Part shown: piece by piece, positions 54,342 through 64,000 of the stretch
How the letters are laid out: the number at the start of each line of letters is the position of its first letter
Numbering within the stretch: the stretch's first letter is position 1
Assembly (NCBI GenBank): GCA_037367355.1
Contig: CM074698.1
Coordinates: forward strand, 3,348,001-3,412,000
DNA length: 64,000 nt
Source of the DNA: Neoscytalidium dimidiatum
Lineage: Eukaryota > Ascomycota > Dothideomycetes > Botryosphaeriales > Botryosphaeriaceae
Reading direction: 5' to 3'
Made by a program: the position numbers and the translations under genes
The notes under the pieces: model-generated
Database searches by the model: none
Told to the model about the DNA's origin: nothing
The model's input: only the letters and a program-made list of their open reading frames with translations

Positions 54342-57300
54342 ATGTCGTCGCCTCCGCCAGAGGCACTGCCCCAGGTGCCACCGGGACCTATGCGCAACCA
54401 GTCGTCGACAAGTTCTATATCGAACCTATTCAAAGACCTCATCGGCCGTTCCCGCAACTCGACCTCCGACATACCCTCAGCTTCTACAAATGTCGCTCCG
54501 GTGCAAGGAATATTTGCGAGAAGGCCAAGCGTGTCGACGCTCCCGCGACACATACATACGTCTTCACCAGATAACGCAGACTTTGCGAATATACGTCATT
54601 CGCTCCGAATCCGGCCCAGCCATTACGACGCCGATATACAAATCCCACCAGTCCTTGGAGGCCCCCCGGAATTAGACGAGTTATTAGAGCGGTTAAGCCC
54701 GAAAGCCTCGTTATCATCCCGCATCGATGCGGCCCATCGGCTATGCCCGATACTTGAACAATACCCTGTAAAGGGTGTATGGGCAGTTTGGGTGCTTGCA
54801 CAAGAGTCGCTACTGAAAAGCAAAGATCCAGAGGCCATACAAGCAGCATGCCGTCTGCTTTCGCGCTTGGTCCAGCTGCCAAACCTCTCATCGATCGAGC
54901 GGAGCAACTTCTTCTCATATATCTCCGGTGCAGATCAGGAACAGATTATAGAGATGAGGTTACAGCTTCTTGGCTGTTTGACGCATGGCGGGCGCAACAT
55001 CGATGCTCTCGAGACCAAAATTGCACCGCTTCTTACTCGAATGCTCGACAAATGCTATGATGTTGCTCGGAAAGCTAGGAATGCTCAGAAAGAACTCAGG
55101 CATGATTTGGAACTTGCTGAGGACGCCAATCTGCAGCAAGTTTTCCGTTTCATAATCGATGTTCTTAAATTCAACTCTCAGCTTTTATCGGATAAGCACA
55201 TTGAAGAACTCTTGGAGAAGGTCCTTTATGTCTCGAGACGCACAGCACGGAAGCCGGACCTCAAGGGTGGGATCACTGTAATCGAGACGTTGATCACGTA
55301 TGCCGAACTGCCACAGTCGCTTCTTAAACCATGCCTGGAGCTTCTGTGTTCTGTCTGCAACAGAATGCTCTTGCTTGACGATCTTCGAGATCAAGCTGAA
55401 AGGGTTATCATGAACTTATTCTACTCACATGTAGCCCCAGCTGCTGTTTATGCCTTTATAGAAATTTTGTACGGCCAGCTGGGCTCGGGCAAGCAGAGGA
55501 CAAACGTGGTTCGTGGGGCCGTGAAAGTCTTGGAGGACCTGTTATTTCATCCGAGGGCAGCACATCTCCAGGAATTGCAGCTGTCTCTCTTCTTGCCCGC
55601 TTTGAACAACCTGATATCGGTCGAGTATGAGAATCGCCGTGCAACAGAGACGACTTCAGACGCAGACAGGCACACCCTAAAGAAGATTAAGGCCGACAAC
55701 TTTCACTTGGAATCAGACATCTGTAACATCATGTGGAAGCTCCTGATATCTGGGGATGCGGACAACAAGTATACTCGCCAGTTACTTCAGGAGTACGATT
55801 GGTCCACGTTCCTCGAAATTATTATCAAGTGTGCGAACGACGTATCCGATAGTGAAGTTCGAGACTTTACTCACTTGGCTTCTGAAACTTTCTCTAACCC
55901 CACCGATGATGGGGAATATGAGGAAGGAGAAGAAGAAGAGAACATTCATCCTTCAATACCTCTTCGAGGTGTCCTACTGAAACTTTTCGAGATCCGCAAC
56001 GAATTGGATATCATCCAGAGACAGGAGACAATGGCCATGCTTGTTCGTGTAGGCTCAAAGCTCCCTGACGATATAGCCAAGGGTGTCATTCAATATTATG
56101 AAGACGAGCGTCTTCTTCAGCCGCCTAGCGAAGATTGGAAGGCCGCATGGGACCAGTTACTTGGACCGTTCTTTAGGGATAAATGCCGCTCGTCGGATCT
56201 CCGCCAGTTTACCATGAGGACAATCATCAGGACATATGACTACATCTCTTTTATGCTGGAACCCCACATTCAAATTAGTTGCGCAAAATTTATCCTCGAG
56301 CATATCAATGAAGAGGCCGATCCAGATGTTCTCGCGGTCCTTGCTGACGCCGCTGTCAAAATGGTCAATGAAGCACCAGATGAGATGGTTGAGTTCGTTA
56401 TGGACCTCTTCCGTGCCTACCTTTGGGAATTCATCGGAGTTGTATCTGACCGTTCCTCGGAGGGTTGGGGCTTAGCAGAGCATCCAGTCTCGCCAAGCAA
56501 CGTCGTCACTAAAGCCTTAATCCGCATATTTGCCCGCACTTTTGTCCGTTCGGCTTGGAAGGCGTCCAAGGCATATGAGCTGATCTTATACGTTGCCGGG
56601 ACTAGCAAGTGCAACATGGACGCACGAATCTCAGCTATCAAATTTCTGGCTCGCCTTCGCAGTGACGCAAACTTTGCACTGCGCATCAATTCTGCTCCCG
56701 AGGGCGAAAGTATGGCAGCTGTTCTATGTCGAACTGCAGACACGATTGTAACAGTCGATGAGGAAGATACCGCCTCTACCGAGGCCGTGAGTCCCACTCA
56801 GGGGGAAGAGAAAAATGTCGTTCGTCGATCTTTGGTCGGTGCATACCCTCAGTCCCGCACCCCCTCTCGGGTATCAAGTGGCGCTGTGAAGGTTAAACCT
56901 GTCAAGCCTCTTTGGATGTACCCCGAATCGGAAGGTCTCCCTGAAGAGCCACCATATGTTCCAAGCCTCGTGCTATTCACGGACCTTGAGAGCGATGATG
57001 CACGGGCGAAGGAAGATTTTGAAGAGACGCCAGAGGACAAGGAAGACTCCAAGGCGCCCAGCAGGGAACTGTTTCCGACAGGCCTATGGTTAGAGACAGC
57101 GATATCCCTATTTCAGAATTGCACAGATTGGGAGATTCTCAGCTACTTACTCGTACACATCGGACCGCAACTTTGCAACCATACTCTTTGGAAGAACTGC
57201 ATCCTGCAGATACGGCTTCTTCGAAGTGTGCTCTGCGATCAGATCAGAAATGGTACTGTCCCGGAACCTCCGCCGCACGCCTCTCTCAAGAAAGCGGATG

Positions 57301-59252
57301 TGGCTGTGTGCTACTTCCATATTCTCACGATGCTCATCAGCTATCACCATCATTTTGAGAAGAGCGAACAGGACGATATGGTCAAATCATTCTATCTAGG
57401 AATCGGGTCCTGGGATAGAACGTCGAAGTGGTGCATCCATGCGCTCACTGTCTGTTGCCACGAAATCCCGGACTCTACAACGAAGCATCTGCAGAATGTT
57501 GTGCAAAAGATGTCTCAGATCATTACGCAGCCACAGATTGCGATTCATATTCTCGAGTTCCTTACTCACCTAGTTCGACTGCCCAACCTTTACGTCAATT
57601 TCCGCGACGATGAATTCAAGATGGTTTTCGGCGTCTGTTTCCGTTATCTGCAGTACGTGCGCGACCAACAAGAAAGAGCTGCAAATCCACCTGCTCGCCT
57701 CAGCGGAGCGGGCCTGAGGCACAGCGGACCGTCTCGAGATCTGCGAGATTCGAAAATGATTGATCAGCACGTCAAACCACCATCCAAGTCCGATGATCTT
57801 CCACAGTATGTGCACGCTTTGGCATACCACGTCATATCGTTCTGGTTCATGGCCATTAAACTTGAGGATCGCGAGAAATTTGTTTCTTGGATCATCAAGA
57901 AGCTAGTACACACAGACCGCTACGGTCGTGAGACCATCGAAGAGCAGGCTCTAATTACAATTGACATGTTGCACAGCCGTGCATATACAGATCGAGATGA
58001 GACTGGCTACCAAGAGTCCTTCGCGAAGGAGTCCGATGGGGAAATCAGCAAGAGATCTTGGGTTATTGGCGGTGAGATGATTCTGACGCTTGAGACGGCC
58101 GCGAGAACCGGCCTTACTCAGATGATCAAGCGCCGTCCATCTTACACTGGCTACGGCATATACTGCCCACATCTCATCCCACCACCTCGCCACCAGGTCC
58201 CTCTTCTCACAGGCCTCGCTGCTGACGCATTCTACACATCATCCTATATTGGCGTCTTGCCCGAAGATATCTTTCAAGGCTTATTTACTCCTGTCACGCT
58301 ATTTAGCCCAGGCGCAGTCGACAACTCTCCTTGGGTCAAGCTTCCGGACGATGATGCCACTCGTCGTTCCATCGCGATGCTGGACCGTGCATCAACTGTC
58401 GACAGCCATAGAATCGGTGTCATCTTCATCGGCGAGGGACAAACTAGCGAACAGGAAATTCTCGCCAATGTCATGGGATCAGCAGATTATACAGTTTTCG
58501 TCGAGGCTCTCGGCGAAGGCAAACTCGTCCGTCTTAAAGGTGCAAAGATGAACACGCAAGGCCTGGACCGAGAGTTTGACAGCGACGGAACGCACGCCAT
58601 CTGCTGGCGCGACCGTGCTGTAGAAATGGTTTTCCACGTAATTACGATGATGCCCACGGATTTGGAAACCGACCCTTATTGCATCAATAAGAAGAAACAC
58701 ATTGGTAATGACTTTGTCAACATTGTGTTCAACAACTCTGGTCTTCCTTTTCGCTTCGATACTTTCCCTTCTCAGTTCAACTACGTGTACATTGTCATTA
58801 CACCCGAGTCACGCACGACATTCGTCGACACGCGGGACAATGTCCGTCTTGACCAGTTCTACAAGGTGCAGGTTCTGACACAACCGGGCTTCCCAGAAGT
58901 GTCGCCGGCTTCGGAGACAAAGATAATTAGTGGAAAAGGCCTTCCTGCTTATGTTCGAATGCTCGCACTCAATGCCAGCGTGTTTTGTCAAGTATGGTCA
59001 AGCCGAGATGCCGGTGAGTACGTCTCGTCCTGGCGCAGTCGATTGCGGGAGATCAAGAAGCTCTGGGATAAGCACGCGCCCAACGGACCGACCCCACCTT
59101 CAAGCGCTTCTGGCCCCGGTACGGGCATGAATAGCAGCATGTTCCATCGACAAAGCGTGGCCACTTACAACAGCGATGGCAATCGATCTAGCATAATGAG
59201 CGGTACGAGTGCGGAGATGGAACGTCAGAATTCAAGCGGCTCTCGCGGATAG
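54342..59252 (+). CDS. tsc2: Tuberin (TSC2) homologue, Rheb GTPase-activating protein
   Basis: This is one uninterrupted 1636-codon exon, unusual beside intron-rich neighbours. The N-terminal about 90 residues are Ser/Pro-rich and disordered. Residues about 100-1150 are a helical-repeat (HEAT-like) tuberin N-domain, for example PELDELLERLSPKASLSSRI, LLTRMLDKCYDVARKARNAQ and LLKPCLELLCSVCNRMLLLD, interrupted by acidic loops. The C-terminal RapGAP domain (about 1340-1590) has SHRIGVIFIGEGQTSEQEIL, AICWRDRAVEMVFHVITMMP and KKHIGNDFVNIVFNNSGLPF. The catalytic asparagine thumb is Asn1456 in HIGND. Family knowledge: TSC2 with TSC1 switches off Rheb and so restrains TORC1 in response to nutrients. 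An upstream frame-compatible segment (AQSAPSPTAS) directly before the Met could belong to a spliced 5' exon, but no start codon in frame was found for it. Confidence 0.95.
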   Translation: MSSPPPEALPQVPPGPMRNQSSTSSISNLFKDLIGRSRNSTSDIPSASTNVAPVQGIFARRPSVSTLPRHIHTSSPDNADFANIRHSLRIRPSHYDADIQIPPVLGGPPELDELLERLSPKASLSSRIDAAHRLCPILEQYPVKGVWAVWVLAQESLLKSKDPEAIQAACRLLSRLVQLPNLSSIERSNFFSYISGADQEQIIEMRLQLLGCLTHGGRNIDALETKIAPLLTRMLDKCYDVARKARNAQKELRHDLELAEDANLQQVFRFIIDVLKFNSQLLSDKHIEELLEKVLYVSRRTARKPDLKGGITVIETLITYAELPQSLLKPCLELLCSVCNRMLLLDDLRDQAERVIMNLFYSHVAPAAVYAFIEILYGQLGSGKQRTNVVRGAVKVLEDLLFHPRAAHLQELQLSLFLPALNNLISVEYENRRATETTSDADRHTLKKIKADNFHLESDICNIMWKLLISGDADNKYTRQLLQEYDWSTFLEIIIKCANDVSDSEVRDFTHLASETFSNPTDDGEYEEGEEEENIHPSIPLRGVLLKLFEIRNELDIIQRQETMAMLVRVGSKLPDDIAKGVIQYYEDERLLQPPSEDWKAAWDQLLGPFFRDKCRSSDLRQFTMRTIIRTYDYISFMLEPHIQISCAKFILEHINEEADPDVLAVLADAAVKMVNEAPDEMVEFVMDLFRAYLWEFIGVVSDRSSEGWGLAEHPVSPSNVVTKALIRIFARTFVRSAWKASKAYELILYVAGTSKCNMDARISAIKFLARLRSDANFALRINSAPEGESMAAVLCRTADTIVTVDEEDTASTEAVSPTQGEEKNVVRRSLVGAYPQSRTPSRVSSGAVKVKPVKPLWMYPESEGLPEEPPYVPSLVLFTDLESDDARAKEDFEETPEDKEDSKAPSRELFPTGLWLETAISLFQNCTDWEILSYLLVHIGPQLCNHTLWKNCILQIRLLRSVLCDQIRNGTVPEPPPHASLKKADVAVCYFHILTMLISYHHHFEKSEQDDMVKSFYLGIGSWDRTSKWCIHALTVCCHEIPDSTTKHLQNVVQKMSQIITQPQIAIHILEFLTHLVRLPNLYVNFRDDEFKMVFGVCFRYLQYVRDQQERAANPPARLSGAGLRHSGPSRDLRDSKMIDQHVKPPSKSDDLPQYVHALAYHVISFWFMAIKLEDREKFVSWIIKKLVHTDRYGRETIEEQALITIDMLHSRAYTDRDETGYQESFAKESDGEISKRSWVIGGEMILTLETAARTGLTQMIKRRPSYTGYGIYCPHLIPPPRHQVPLLTGLAADAFYTSSYIGVLPEDIFQGLFTPVTLFSPGAVDNSPWVKLPDDDATRRSIAMLDRASTVDSHRIGVIFIGEGQTSEQEILANVMGSADYTVFVEALGEGKLVRLKGAKMNTQGLDREFDSDGTHAICWRDRAVEMVFHVITMMPTDLETDPYCINKKKHIGNDFVNIVFNNSGLPFRFDTFPSQFNYVYIVITPESRTTFVDTRDNVRLDQFYKVQVLTQPGFPEVSPASETKIISGKGLPAYVRMLALNASVFCQVWSSRDAGEYVSSWRSRLREIKKLWDKHAPNGPTPPSSASGPGTGMNSSMFHRQSVATYNSDGNRSSIMSGTSAEMERQNSSGSRG

Positions 59253-60188
59253 AAGAAGTAGTCTCCTGATTTTCCGCTTTCCTCATCCTCGCTTTCCCCT
59301 TTTTCTTTCTTCTCTCTTCCATTGTTCCTATTGCTTCCTTGCTCGAACGATACCCTCTTGCGGCGTTCCGGGATAACTCTCACATCATCGACGGTGGAGG
59401 ACCAGAACACGAAACTGAACATGATCATGATGTGCATCACAGCGGATGGGGGAATTTTGCTAAATCGGATGGATGTCCAAAAGTGAATTTCATGAAGAAC
59501 TCACAAACAAAGATAGATGGGTGGGTGGATGCACTGTAACATTTCTGGGCGTTCTTCTCTTCTGTTTTGTCAATGTCGCAAAGGATGGAGGCTGAATCAT
59601 TCTCGGCTAAGGTGGGAGGTTTCGTTATACAAAAGTGCTTTTGTCCGCAGAATACCTCTTTCGTTCATTATGATACTCTTTGGCTGTTCGAGACGGGTGG
59701 AGGGTCTGAATGTGCTGGTGCTGGCTGGGAGGCGTGGAGGAGCATATGATTGCAAGAAACAAAACGAGTACGCAACGACTACGAAACGAACTCGATAAGC
59801 CAGATGAAGCAAGATGAATGCGAAGTTCATGCTCGTACACATCGTGGTATAGAATGTACGGTCGAATGGATTTGCTAGGTAGCTGTTAACCTCTGGATTA
59901 TGGCAATGACTCAACCAGCATGGATCATTGGAGCACGGCCAATTTCGCCCACTTTCCCACCGATTCACACAGCATGCGGGTTGAGAGTTCTTCGAGAGCC
60001 GTGAAGCTGAGCATGACATCACGGCGCTATTCCTGAAGCAGGTTAGTGCTGGAGCGGGAGAAACTTCGGGGAGGGCAAGATCGCGGGCGGCTCAGAAAGT
60101 CTTGGAGCTGTCTTCCCACTGCCCTCCACACTCTGCACCACTTCCATTCCTCTGCTCCTTAGGCCAATCTTTGCGCGAGATCCTCACG
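59253..60188. other. Intergenic between TSC2 and CSE1
   Basis: This is the TSC2 3' UTR (T/C-rich just after the stop) and the CSE1 promoter. Opposite-strand frames around 59.6-60.0 kb lack domains. No repeat is seen. Confidence 0.45.
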
Positions 60189-63100
60189 ATGGCCGGGAAC
60201 ACTCAGGCTATTGCACAGCTCCTGCAGCAGAGTCTGGACCCTCGCCACAGCAAAGAAGGTGCGTCTGTTTACACTGTTTGCCCACCAACCCGCTGCCGCA
60301 GCTTCGCCAGCCCGGCGCCGCGGCCCAGCTTCCAAGCTCTGCGCCAACATCCTGCACTCGAGCTTTCCGTCTTCCTTACTTGACTCTTCACTGACGGTAT
60401 TGACACAGCCGAGGGCGCAATTAAGCAGCAAGAGGATACGCCCGGCTTCTCCATTGCCCTTCTCCAGATCGTCGCCGACCAGTCCATACCCCAGACCACG
60501 AGGCTTGCCGCCGCTCTCTATTTCAAGAACTTCATCAGACGCAACTGGACCGTACGTAGCCATACTGGCCTGTTCGTATCATAAGATAGTGACCACTTTG
60601 CAGGATGTGGAAGGCAACTACAAACGGCCGGAAAATGAGGTCGTCACGGTCAAGCAGGAGCTTATTGGTCTTATGATCACTCAGCCTCCCTCCATACAGT
60701 CTCAACTTGGCGAGGCAATCAGTACCATCGCCGAAAGTGACTTTTATGAGCGGTGGGAGGGCCTAGTTCCTGTACGGTCACTCAACCTAGAATGCGGCGT
60801 AGAGTGAATGCTGATGCACTGCTAGGACCTGAAATCACGCTTGACTGCCGACAACCCCGTCATCAACAACGGCGTGCTCCAGGTAGCACACTCCATTTTC
60901 AAGCGCTGGAGACCGCTCTTCAGATCCGACGACCTATACACCGAGATCAACTTCGTGCTAGGGATATTCGCCGAGCCTTTTCTTCAGCTCTTCCAGGTGC
61001 GTCGATAACACAAATGAGATTTTCGCAAATCTTCCAGGCTGACAGAAGCTTAGAACACCGACGCGCAAATTACCGTAAACGCAGGCAACAAGGAAGTCCT
61101 ACAGAACTACTTCACCTCCCTTAACCTAATTCTGAAGCTCCTCGTCGACCTCTCTTGCCAGGACTTGCCACCTCAGTTCGACGAAAACCTCAAGGGACTC
61201 AGCGAACTCCTCCACAAATATCTTACCTACGACAATCCCCTACTACAAACCGATGATGAGACAGAGGCTGGTCCTCTTGAGTTCGTTAAGGCTGGAATCT
61301 TTGAGGTGCTCATCTTGTTCACTCAGAAGTACGAGGAGGAGTTCGGCAAATACCTTGGAAACTTCATAGAGAGCTCTTGGAACTTGCTTACGAACATCGG
61401 TGCCGAAACTAAGTATGATATCCTTGTCAGCAAGGCTTTGCAGTTCTTGACTTCGGTTACGGCGAATGCACAGCATGCCCAACTCTTCAACAACGAGGCT
61501 ACCCTAAACCAGGTTGTCGAGAAGGTCATTTTGCCCAACCTTGCCCTCCGCGAGTCGGACGTCGAGATGTTTGAGGATGAGCCCATTGAGTTCATCAGAA
61601 GAGATCTGGAAGGTTCCGACAGCGACACCAGGAGACGTGCTGCTACAGACTTCTTGCGCCAGCTAATGACGCAGTTCGAGGCTTTGGTCACTGGTGTGGT
61701 GAACAAGTACATTGGCAACTACCTGCAACACTATGCCCAGGACAAGGCAAACAATTGGAAGTCCAAGGATACTGCTGTCTACCTCTTTTCCTCGATCGCA
61801 GCTAAGGGTACCCCTACAGCCCAGTTCGGTGTGAAAACCGTCAACTCCCATGTCAACATCTTGGAATTCTTCCAGACCAATATTGCTGAGGATTTGACTG
61901 CCGACAGCGTCGAGCCGATCCTCAAGGTCGATGCGATCAAGTTCGTCTACCTCTTCCGCAGTCAGTTGACCCAGCAGTACTGGCAAGCAGCTTTCCCACT
62001 TCTCGTCAGGCACCTCGGAGCTTCCAACTTTGTCATCTACTCGTATGCGGCCATCGCGGTTGAGCGGGCGCTTTACCTCACCGACGATAATCGACAACCT
62101 ATTATCCCGCGGGATACAGTCGCACCACTCGCCAAGGATCTGCTGGTACACCTGTTTGGTCTAATCCAAAGAGAATCCGCGCCGGAGAAGATCCAGGAGA
62201 ACGAGTTCTTGATGAAGTGTGTCATGCGGGTGCTCATCGTCATCAAGGACGGTGTCTTGCCCATCGCAGACACTGTGCTCAAGAATTTCATCAACATCAC
62301 CATGGTGATCCGCCATAACCCCAGCAACCCGCGTTTCTACTACTACCATTTCGAGGGTATCGGTGCGCTTATCAAGGCTGCAGCACCCGCAGAGCCACAG
62401 AAGCTAGAGCAAGCTCTCTACGATCCTTTCTCTACCATCCTGCGCACTGAGGTAGAGGAATTCACACCTTACGTGTTCCAGCTGTTCGCGGCTCTGCTCG
62501 AAGCAAACCCGGCCGGTGTCTTGCCTGACTACTACAAGTCGTTGATTCCCCCGCTCCTGATGCCTGTCGTGTGGGAGAATAAGGGCAATATCCCTGCACT
62601 GGTCCGCCTCCTAGCTGCCATGATCAGCCGTGACCCGGGCAGCATTGTCCAGAATAACCAGCTTGAGCCGATGCTGGGTATCTTCCAAAAACTGGTTTCG
62701 ACCAAGACGAACGAAGCGCACGGGTTTGACCTGCTGGAGGCCATCGTCGCATCCGTGCCGGTCGACAACCTGAAGCCATACTTCACCCCCATGCTCACCA
62801 TTATGCTTACGAGATTATCCAACTCGAAGACCGAGACTTTCGCCTCTCGGTTTGTGCGTTTCTATCACTTCGTCGCCGCGCGGGATGACAAGGGCCTTGG
62901 CTCGGATTTCTTCATCAGCGTCGCAGACTCTGTTCAGCAAGAGTAAGCCTTCTTCCTGTCAAACTATGTAGGAATGTTGCTAATATCTATTTCATCAGCG
63001 TCTTCCGCCCAATCTATCCCCAAATCATCCTTCCCGACACCCAGAAGCTCACCCGTCCCTTTGACCGCAAAACGGCCGTCGTCTCGCTTACCAAGACCCT

Positions 63101-63443
63101 CACCGACGGCCAGGCCTTCGTCGAGCGTTACAAGAAGGGATGGGCACTCACGTGTGAAGCGCTTCTCAAGCTCCTCATCAACCCTCCGGTTGCACCCGCC
63201 ACCGACGACATCGTTCCTGAGCAAGACGTTGATGACCTCTCTTTCGGTGTCGGTTTCACCCAGTTAAACACGTGTAGGAAGGCAGCGCAAGATCCGTTCC
63301 CGGAGATTACGGATGTTAAGAGATGGGTTGGCGAGTACCTGCGTGCGGCGGATCAGAGAAATGGCGGTAGGGTGAGTGCGTTCGTGCAGGAGAGGTTGAG
63401 TCCGGAGGCCAAGACGGCATTGATACAGACAATGCAGGGCTGA
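60189..63443 (+). CDS. cse1: CSE1/CAS exportin for importin-alpha
   Basis: Exons are 60189-60258, 60409-60551, 60604-60771, 60826-60996, 61054-62942 and 62999-63443; introns of 150, 52, 54, 57 and 56 nt; 961 aa, close to the usual CSE1 length. The importin-beta N-terminal domain reads AEGAIKQQEDTPGFSIALLQ and TRLAAALYFKNFIRRNWTDV. Then come PFLQLFQNTDAQITVNAGNK and LILKLLVDLSCQDLPPQFDE, DEPIEFIRRDLEGSDSDTRR (the CSE1-specific region) and HFEGIGALIKAAA. The C-terminal CSE1 part includes TFASRFVRFYHFVAARDDKG and VFRPIYPQIILPDTQKL. Family knowledge: with Ran-GTP it carries importin-alpha back to the cytoplasm. It is built of HEAT repeats. All five joins are phase-consistent and rebuild conserved sequence. 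Confidence 0.96.
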
Positions 63444-64000
63444 GCGAAGGCGCGCAACGGGGGAGATTTGTGGGAATTAGGAGAGGAGTGTGATACCAGC
63501 ATAAGATGGAGAGGACGAAAAAGTCATGGTAGGTTTGGTGGAGATCTGGCAGCATCTCCGTAGCTCTTGAGGCCATAAAAATAAGTTGAATGTGATATCA
63601 CAGATTTGCGGTCAATAATGCGAGAAGATATGTTGCTACGATTCCGATCGAGAAGCGATCGGGTCTGTCGTTGAACCAGACATGCTCTTTCAAGCGTGAG
63701 AGAATCCATTTATTCCAATTAGCCGTTTAGTGGTGTTCCTGTGATGGTCCTGGTGGTTGCTCGTGGACTGGCCATTGACTAGCTGTGAAATCCCGATCGA
63801 TGGAAGAACGAGGCTGCGGAAGCACTGCGCATTTCGTTATCTGCTTCGCTGCACGGCTCAGATGCGCAGATACAAGCAGCCCTGAGTGCCTTTTGGAAGC
63901 CGTCTGTATTATGTTCATACGAAAACGTCGCCGAAACTCTCTTGTCGCGGGGCCCAACGCCCTAACGGCCCAACGAGCCATCACTACCTGAGCACCGCGA
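63444..64000. other. Right-edge non-coding sequence
   Basis: This is the CSE1 3' flank. Short frames on both strands to the window end show no domain. A gene beginning beyond the edge cannot be judged. Confidence 0.4.

Noticed and set aside
54342..64000. A functional nutrient-signalling gene cluster (TSC2, Pho80-type cyclin, GID5, Rab genes)
   Set aside because: The genes act in related pathways but are scattered over both strands with unrelated genes between them. Co-location looks coincidental.

Overview
The window is nuclear DNA of a filamentous ascomycete (Pezizomycotina; Dothideomycetes is my best guess, from overall protein resemblance only). The evidence is numerous 45-75 nt GT-AG introns, single-gene transcription units on both strands, fungal-only families (DUF6590, DUF6594, PNS1, Pho80/PREG cyclin, arylsulfotransferase) and an intron-bearing tRNA-Glu. 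All gene models were spliced by hand. For every complete model the summed exons are divisible by three and the joins restore family motifs.

Left part (1-9.3 kb): the 5' end of TMA64/eIF2D (-), an eight-exon cyclase-family enzyme (+), tRNA-Glu(CTC), a DUF6594 membrane protein (-), and a 1133-aa gene joining an N-terminal DUF6590 domain to a C-terminal retropepsin-like aspartic protease domain (+). That fusion is the most unusual object here.

Middle (9.9-33 kb): GID5/VID28 armadillo protein (-), a conserved 794-aa protein of unknown function (-), Pho80-type cyclin (-), a membrane-anchored cupredoxin-like protein (-), RRP36 (-), Rab11/YPT3 (-), Rab4/YPT4 (-) and the choline-transporter-like protein PNS1 (+).

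Right part (33-64 kb): a secreted M28 aminopeptidase (-), a THEM6-type thioesterase-fold protein (+), RNase H2 subunit A (-), a small GPI-anchor-like secreted protein (+), a secreted arylsulfotransferase (-), the zinc-knuckle protein GIS2 (-), an F-box/beta-propeller-like protein (-), Sae2/CtIP (+), tuberin TSC2 (+, one 4.9-kb exon) and the importin-alpha exportin CSE1 (+).

Most genes are housekeeping: translation, ribosome biogenesis, vesicle traffic, nutrient signalling (TSC2, Pho80, GID5), DNA repair and nuclear transport. I see no secondary-metabolite cluster, CRISPR array, rRNA or intact transposon. The 3-9.3 kb stretch beside the tRNA looks accessory. Intergenic gaps are 0.4-2.5 kb, and a few contain simple repeats or plausible TATA boxes.
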